35,579 nucleotides of DNA, taken from the NCBI RefSeq assembly GCF_001720135.1, contig NZ_MCRJ01000028.1, forward strand, positions 1 through 35,579, in the 5' to 3' direction. The notes beneath the pieces were generated by a model. It was not told the DNA's origin and made no database searches. It saw nothing but the letters and a program-made list of their open reading frames with translations. Origin of the DNA: Methylobrevis pamukkalensis (GTDB taxonomy: Bacteria; Pseudomonadota; Alphaproteobacteria; Rhizobiales; Pleomorphomonadaceae). The position numbers and the translations under genes were made by a program. Below, in pieces: positions 30,136-35,579 of the stretch (its first letter is position 1; every line of letters begins with the position of its first letter).

Positions 30136-30855
30136 TCAGGTCATCCGCCGCCGGACGCCGTCGGCAAGGCGGTAGCCGACCCCGCGCACCGTCTCGATGA
30201 CCTCCGGGGCGCCGTTGCCGGGTTCGAGCCTGCGCCGCAGGCGGGCGATTCGGCGGTCGATGGCGCGGTCGAGAGGCTCGTCATCGGAGGCAGGCGCGAT
30301 GCGCAGCAGTTCGTCGCGGTCGAGCACGATGTCCGGCCGGTCGAGAAAGGCTTTCAGCAAGGCAAACTCGCCCGGGCCGAGGGGGGTCTCCTCGCCGTCC
30401 GCGCCGATGAGGCTCTGGGCAGCCAGATCCACGGCGGTGCGCCCCAGCGGCACGATCCGTCCTGGATCGGCGCGCCCGAGCCGCAGGGCGATCGCGCGGA
30501 TGCGCGCAAGGATCTCGCGCGGGGAGGCGGGTTTCTCGACGAAGTCATCCGCGCCGAGTTCGAGGCCGATGATCCGGTCGGTCGGTGTCGCGCTGCCGGA
30601 CAGGAACAGGATCGCCGGCTGGACGGCGAGGCCCGGATCGCAGCGCATCCTGTCGGCAAGCACCAGCCCGTCCTCGCGGCCGATGGCCAGATCGAGCACC
30701 ACCAGGTCCGGCCGGAACGCGGGCAGCAGCGCGAAAAGCTCCGCGCCGCCGGTCGCCGTGCGCACCGCGATCCGGCGCGTCTCCAGGTAGACCGCCAGCG
30801 CTTCGGCGAAGTCGGCCTCGTCGTCGACAATCAGCACACGCAACGGCTGGAACAT
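30136..30855 (-). CDS. OmpR-family response regulator (minus strand)
   Basis: DNA-binding response regulator of 239 residues. The receiver domain (about 1-120) has the acidic pocket in VLIVDDEADFAEAL, the phosphate-accepting Asp in LVVLDLAIGREDG, and the conserved Lys in ADDFVEKPASPREIL. A winged-helix output domain follows (about 130-235), ending with the OmpR-type signature EVIETVRGVGYRLADG. The start is placed at ATG 30855 (MFQPLRVLIVDDE); a TTG at 30885 could add ten residues. No kinase gene is on its own strand. It is divergent from a second regulator 144 bases away, which is followed by a hybrid kinase, so both may take phosphate from that kinase. The target genes are unknown. Confidence 0.9.
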   Translation of the reverse strand: MFQPLRVLIVDDEADFAEALAVYLETRRIAVRTATGGAELFALLPAFRPDLVVLDLAIGREDGLVLADRMRCDPGLAVQPAILFLSGSATPTDRIIGLELGADDFVEKPASPREILARIRAIALRLGRADPGRIVPLGRTAVDLAAQSLIGADGEETPLGPGEFALLKAFLDRPDIVLDRDELLRIAPASDDEPLDRAIDRRIARLRRRLEPGNGAPEVIETVRGVGYRLADGVRRRMT

Positions 30856-30999
30856 CTCATGACGATCCCTGATCCGAGGCAACAAACCGGCGGCGCGGGA
30901 CGCTGGCCGGCCTTGGAGCCGGCAGGCGCCGGTGATAGATATCTACTCCATACTACGCGGGCGGGGGCGTTCGCGAGTGGCGGGGCACAAGCGGGCATC
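30856..30999. promoter_or_regulatory. Divergent promoter region with palindrome TAGATATCTA
   Basis: This 144-base gap lies between the two divergent response-regulator genes. It contains a short AT-rich island at about 30934-30954 with the perfect 10-bp palindrome TAGATATCTA at 30936-30945, inside otherwise GC-rich sequence. It could be a shared operator or a -10 region. I cannot assign -35 elements with confidence. Confidence 0.4.
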
Positions 31000-31742
31000 A
31001 TGGAGACGCAGTTCGTCGCCGTCGTCGAGGACGAGGCGGACCTCCGCGAGGCGGTCGTCGACTATCTGGAGGCCAAGGGGCTGGACGTGACCGGCGTGCG
31101 CGACGGCCGCGCACTCCGCGATCTCGTCGCCGCCCGGCGGGTCGATCTGGTGATTCTCGATCTGGCGCTCCCCGGCGAGGACGGACTGTCGCTCTGCCGC
31201 TGGCTGCGCCGCGAGACCCGGGCCGGCATCATCATGGCGACCGGGTCCTCCCAGCCGATCGACCGGGTGGTCGGGCTCGAGATCGGCGCCGACGACTATG
31301 TGGTCAAGCCCTACGATCTGCGCGAACTGCTGGCGCGGGTGCGCAGCGTCCTGCGCCGGGTGGCCCGCGAACCCGAGGCGGCGCCGGCCGCATCCCCTCC
31401 TTCCACCACAACACCGGCACCCGCATCCGAGACCGGCCTGAAATTCGGCGGCCTCACCGCCTTCGTCCAGGGGCGCCGGCTGGTCGATGCCGAAGGCGGC
31501 GGCGTGGCACTGACAGCCTCGGAATTCGATCTCGTGCGGGTCTTCGCCGAGCGTCCGGGCCGGCCGCTGTCGCGGGCCGCGATCGCCCAGCTGGTTGACG
31601 GCCGCGACCTCGACCCCGCCGACCGCTCGATCGACATCCGCATCACCCGCTGCGCCGGAAACTGGAAACGGCGCCGGGCGGCGGGGATCTCATCCGCACC
31701 GTGCGCGGCGAGGGCTATCGCTATGACCCGCCCGATCTCTGA
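31000..31742 (+). CDS. OmpR-family response regulator (plus strand, frameshifted)
   Basis: Second response regulator of the cluster. It starts at ATG 31000 (METQFVAVVEDEADLREAV). The receiver has the phosphate-accepting Asp in VILDLALPGEDG and the conserved Lys in ADDYVVKPYDLRELL. A Pro/Thr/Ser-rich linker (about 127-145) joins it to a winged-helix domain. The frame slips by -1 at 31650-31651: cgc-ctg-cgc-cgg is expected and one c is missing. The true C-terminus, LRRKLETAPGGGDLIRTVRG then EGYRYDPPDL, lies in the next frame and stops at 31742. The repaired length is 247 residues. The kinase start (ATG 31723) lies inside this 3' end, so the two genes overlap by 20 bases and are coupled. The linker is longer than in the minus-strand regulator. 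Confidence 0.87.
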
Positions 31743-34511
31743 CGCCGCGGCGCTGTCGCGCCGGCATCGACGTGTGGTGGTGATCGCCGGCGGCCTGCTG
31801 GTCGCGCTGTTCGCGGTGCTCATCTGGCGCGAATACCGCGACACGCTCGGCCGCGAACTCGACCTGCGCGCAGGGATGGCGCAGGAGCGGCTCGCGGTCG
31901 TCGAGGGCATCGTCAAGGCCGCCGACGTCCATGTCGATGCCATGCGCACGGCGTTCCTCGCCGATCTTGCGAGCCCGGCCGGCACGGCGACCACGCCCGG
32001 CCATCTGGCCGCCGATGCGGCAGCCGGCGCGATCTTCGCCACTCCGGAACCCGCGCCCGCCACCGCCCATCGCGGCGGCCTTGTCATGGGGCCGCGCGCA
32101 GCCCTCGCGGCACGGCCGGAGGACGATCCGGAACTGATTGCCGCCGAGCGTCTGTTCCCGCTGATGGCCGCCGTGCACGCCACGGAAAATTTCTTCCGAT
32201 GGAGCTACTATTTCACCGCCCGGAAGGATTTCGTCTTGATCTGGCCCTGGGCATCGGCCGTTTCGATGCTCGGCCCGGAAGAGACGCGGCTGGCGAGCTT
32301 CCTCGGCTATTTCGACTACGACGTCTACCGCCTGACCGAGATTGCCGGCAATCCGGCGCGGCGGGCATCGTGGACGCACGTCTATGTGGATGCCGGCGGC
32401 GCCGGGCTGATGGTCTCGCACAACGCGCCGGTCGATGTCGACGGCCGCCAGATGGGCATGATCGGCACCGACGTGCTGCTGTCGGTCTTCAGCGAGGCGC
32501 TGGCACTGCCCGAATGGGCGAAGGACAGCCTGGTGCTGGTCGACGGCGCCGGCAATGTCGTGGCCGACTCGCGCGGCGTGGCGCGCAACGCCTCGGAGCT
32601 GACGCCCGCCGCGAGCCTCGTTGATCTCACCGGCGAGGCCGAGCCGGGCCTGTTCGGCTTTGCACGGGCGGGCGACGCCTTCCGCCTCGATTTTTCCGTC
32701 GACGCGCGCCGTGGCGGCTGCACTATTCGGTCCCGGCGTCGGTGGTCGAGGCCCAGGCCTTCGGCGGCGTGCTGCCCTTCATCGCCTTTCTCGCCCTGTT
32801 GGTCGCCATGCTGGTGCTCGCCTACATGGCGATCGCCCGGGCCTTCGTGGAACCCGCCATCGCCATGGCCGGTCTGGTCGAGCGGCTGGCAACGACCGGT
32901 GATCCCGGCGACCGCGAGGTGTTTCCCGCCGCGTGGCGGCCCTTCGCCGACCGGGTCACCGGTTCGCATCTGGCGCTTCTGGACTCCAATCGCCGGCTGG
33001 TCGCCGCCGAGCGCAAGACGCGCGCGGTGATCGAGGTCGCCCTCGATGCGGTGATCACGGTCGACGCCGACTGCCGCGTGGTCGACTTCAATCCGGCGGC
33101 CGAACATCTGTTCGCCTACGAGACCGAGGCGGTGCGCGGCCGCGAGATCGGCGACATCATCGTGCCGCCGACGCTGCGCGAGGCGCACCGGGCCGGTGTG
33201 GAACGTTACCGCCGCACCGGCATCGCCCATGTGCTCGGCCGGCGCGTGGAACTGGAGGCGATGCGGTCCGACGGGTCGATCATCCCGATCGAACTGCAGA
33301 TCCACGCGATCGACGGTGTCGAGGGCGTGCGCTACGCCGCCTATGTGCGGGATCTCACCCAGGCGCGGCGCACGGCACGGGAAATCGCCGAGCAGCGCGA
33401 AAAGCTGCACCAGGCGGAGAAACTGTCGGCCATGGGCTCGCTGCTCGCCAGCCTCGCCCACGAGCTCAACAATCCGCTCGCCATTGTCGTCGCGCAGGCG
33501 ACGCTGATCGACGAGATGCCCGAAGACCGGCGCAATCCGGGGCGCATCGCCAAGGTGCGCAGCGCCGCCGAGCGCTGCGGGCGGATCGTGCGCACCTTCC
33601 TGTCGATGGTGCGCCAGCAGAAGCCGAGCCGGGCGCAAGTCTCGATCGAGACGGTGGTCGCCAAGGCGATGGAGATCGGCGCCTATGGCGCCCGGTCCGC
33701 CGGCATCACGGTGATCCCGCGTCACGGCCCGGACGTCCCGGACGTGGAGGCCGACGAGGACCAGATCACCCAGGTGCTGATCAATCTCGTGCTCAACGCC
33801 CAGCAGGCCTTTCCGCCCGACGACCGCGAACGGTGCATCTGGATCGAGACGCGCCGGGCCGACGACGGCGTCCACATCGTGGTCGCCGACAACGGCCCCG
33901 GCGTCCCGCCCGACCTGCGGCCGCGGATCTTCGAGGCCTTCTTCACCACCAAGCCGGCCGGGGCGGGCACGGGCATCGGCCTTGCCGTCTGCCGCAACAT
34001 CGTGGAGGCCCACGGCGGCCGGATCGAGGTCGGCGAACGGCCGGGCGGCGGCGCCCTGTTCCGGATCGTGCTGCCGGTCGGCGCGTCGTCACCGAAAACG
34101 GAGGCCGGCGAGGCCATCACCGCGGGGCGTCCGCTGTCGATCCTCGTCGTCGATGATGAGGCCGATGTCGGCGGAACGCTCGCCGAGATCCTCGACCGCG
34201 ACGGCCACAGAGTGACGCTGGCGGTGGGCCCGGCCGCGGCACTCGATCTGGTCGGCCACGAGCATTTCGACATGGTCTTCTGCGACCTGCACATGCCGGG
34301 CGGCGGGGGCACCGCCCTGCACGCGGAACTGACGCTGCGGGCGCCGGATCTTGCCCGGCGCTTCGTCTTCGTCACCGGCGACATGGTCGCCGGCCCGGCC
34401 CGGATCGCCCGCGCGCTGGCCGATGCGGCGCCGCCGGTGGTGGCCAAACCCTTCGGCCGCGACGACGTGCGCGCCGCGATCGCCACGGTCTTTGCCGAGG
34501 CGGCCGAGTAG
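31723..34511 (+). CDS. Membrane-bound hybrid sensor histidine kinase (frameshifted)
   Basis: Sensor kinase of about 929 residues after repair. Order: membrane segment (about 18-37); a large periplasmic region (about 38-345) with a Cache-like pattern (YYFTARKDFVLIWPWAS, WTHVYVDAGGAGLMVSHNAP, MGMIGTDVLLSVF); second membrane segment (about 349-372); a linker; PAS domain (about 433-545); HisKA with phospho-His about 580 in LAHELNNPLAIV; HATPase with NLVLNAQQAF, DNGPGVPP and GTGIGLAVCRNIVEAHGG; and a C-terminal receiver with Asp about 854 in MVFCDLHMPGGGG. The frame slips by -1 near 32704-32712, where the second frame reads RWRLHYSVPASVVEAQ. It overlaps the upstream regulator by 20 bases. The ligand is unknown; Cache folds often bind small organic acids or amino acids. 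Confidence 0.88.
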
Positions 34512-34531
34512 GACGGATCCGTCCCTGCCGC

Positions 34532-34963
34532 TCAGATCACGCCCTGCCGGGCGTGCGCGAGGGTCAGCGTCCGGCCCGCACCCCCGCAAGCGATCTCGAT
34601 GCCGGCACCATCCGGCGTGCGCACGCTCGCCGCGGCGCGGTCGGCGAGCATGAACTCGACACGCGCCGCGGGCAGGGCGGCCTCGGGACGGACAGGCGCC
34701 ATCCCGTCGGTCGACGCGTCGGCCTCCGTGCCGGTTGCCTGGGAGATCATCACGGTGGTCGCGCAGCCGCCGTCGCGATCGAGGAAATATCCGATCACCC
34801 GCTTGTCCCCCACATTGGCGGAGAAGCCCTGGCCGGGCTGGAACTGACCGATCATGGCGAGGCCGCCGCCGAGGCGGGCGTCGGCGGCGCCGACAATGGC
34901 GGACACCGCCGCGGCGCTGCCGAGGACCGCGGTGGCGAGGATGGCGAGATGAGATCTGATCAT
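34532..34963 (-). CDS. Small secreted hypothetical protein
   Basis: I do not recognise a named family. It has 143 residues from ATG 34963, with a good ribosome-binding site (aaggag) nine bases ahead. The N-terminus is a Sec signal peptide (MIRSHLAILATAVLGSAAAV) with a likely cut after ADA at residue 29. The mature part of about 114 residues has two cysteines (67 and 126) that could form a disulfide, a GYFLDRDGGCATTVMIS segment (about 58-74), and a C-terminal beta-rich IEIACGGAGRTLTLAHA. It is convergent with the hybrid kinase, 20 bases from its stop. A periplasmic role is likely; a link to the kinase's sensing is only a guess. Confidence 0.75.
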   Translation of the reverse strand: MIRSHLAILATAVLGSAAAVSAIVGAADARLGGGLAMIGQFQPGQGFSANVGDKRVIGYFLDRDGGCATTVMISQATGTEADASTDGMAPVRPEAALPAARVEFMLADRAAASVRTPDGAGIEIACGGAGRTLTLAHARQGVI

Positions 34964-35579
34964 GTCTGTGAACTCCTTGTGGATCGATAGCCCGCTCGCG
35001 CATGCCTTGGCGGGCGGCGTGCCGTTCGTGAAGGGACGGTGCAGCACCGCCGCCATGGCAGGAGTTATCGGCCCGCACTGTTGCCGGATGATCTCGCCGG
35101 GGACGGCGTTGTGTATCGATTGTTTCCACGAGAGCGCTTGCGATCCCGCAGCACCCATCGTGCGGTCACCGCGCGTCTGTTTTCTGCACGGTTGATGCAC
35201 CGCAAGAGAATCAAACCGTTTCAGACTCGTGCGGCGTTCCGTTGCGGCTGCCACCCCGGCGTCGGGCAGTGCAGGCATCCAAAAAGATAAGGTGAACATA
35301 TCAAATATAGGTACTCTTGCGTAAGCGCCTTGATTCAGCGTCCAGATTCAATGTTTGCATCTGTTTGAGTAAGTTTTTCTTAAGTCCGGACCTGCAAGCT
35401 TGCCTTGCATCGGACTACCGACACGTCGCGGCGGCGCATGTCGATGAAATGCCTCTCCCGAGGCGGATCTTCTGCCGCCGAAATTGATCGGACCACCAAG
35501 ATTCGCGACCGGACGCAGTTCTGTCCGGCGTCAACGACTACACGTGCCTGAAGGTACGTCGGGGCATCGGAGGCTGGGA
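34964..35579. other. Gene-free tail with AT-rich regulatory-looking stretch
   Basis: No gene of 60 residues or more is convincing here. The first 300 bases are GC-rich with unsupported open frames on both strands. From about 35280 to 35395 the sequence turns clearly AT-rich. That part holds two GATTCA direct repeats 13 bases apart (35332-35337, 35345-35350), the palindrome CTTAAG, and after it GCAAGCTTGC flanked by AGTCCG/CGGACT arms. It looks like a control region for a gene beyond the window or for the secreted protein gene, but no operator or promoter can be named. Confidence 0.4.

Noticed and set aside
30013-33030. Single 1005-residue fused regulator-kinase protein
   Set aside because: The fusion is an artefact of the missing base at 31650; the restored regulator ends at 31742 and the kinase has its own start at 31723.
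34962-35195. Cysteine-rich 77-residue open frame upstream of the secreted protein gene
   Set aside because: It begins inside the start codon region of the opposite gene, has no ribosome-binding site and no family resemblance.

Overview
The window reads as chromosomal core sequence from a GC-rich alphaproteobacterium, most likely of the Rhizobiales/Hyphomicrobiales. The evidence is the gene order (proS-lolC-lolD-dnaE1; rpsB-tsf-pyrH-frr-uppS-cdsA-dxr-rseP-bamA-lpxD-fabZ-lpxA-lpxI-lpxB-gltA; gltX/comEC/lexA), the use of LpxI rather than LpxH, the absence of skp between bamA and lpxD, and a LexA operator of the alphaproteobacterial GTTC-N7-GTTC type. I do not name a genus. I see no insertion sequence, prophage, CRISPR array, rRNA or tRNA.

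Layout. Positions 356-7975 (+): prolyl-tRNA synthetase, the LolC/LolD lipoprotein-release transporter, a small membrane protein of unknown function, and the replicative polymerase DnaE1. Positions 8264-11894 (+): translation and nucleotide genes rpsB, tsf, pyrH, frr. Positions 12072-23524 (+): an envelope block. It makes the lipid carrier (uppS), CDP-diacylglycerol (cdsA) and isoprenoid precursor (dxr), then the site-2 protease RseP, the outer-membrane assembly pore BamA, and the first half of lipid A synthesis (lpxD, fabZ, lpxA, lpxI, lpxB, tightly packed with several stop/start overlaps). Positions 23603-26632 (-): citrate synthase and glutamyl-tRNA synthetase. Positions 26767-29118 (+): the ComEC-like DNA channel, convergent with lexA (29112-29822, -). 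Positions 30136-34511: an accessory two-component cluster with two divergent OmpR-type regulators and a large membrane-bound hybrid histidine kinase. It is followed by a convergent gene for a small secreted protein (34532-34963, -) and a gene-free, partly AT-rich tail.

The most striking feature is that eight genes are interrupted by an apparent single-base loss, always in the same direction (-1): proS, lolC, pyrH, bamA, fabZ, lpxA, one response regulator and the hybrid kinase. In each case the protein resumes in the next frame with conserved residues intact. At least six of these genes are essential or near-essential in their families, so uncorrected sequence errors are the simplest explanation. 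Each is annotated here as one gene across its full extent.

The best regulatory find is a LexA operator placed exactly between the -35 and -10 elements of the lexA promoter. A pair of imperfect LexA-like sites lies ahead of the small membrane-protein gene upstream of dnaE1. I found no clearly new multi-gene system. The two-component cluster and the possibly SOS-linked small membrane protein are the least explained parts.
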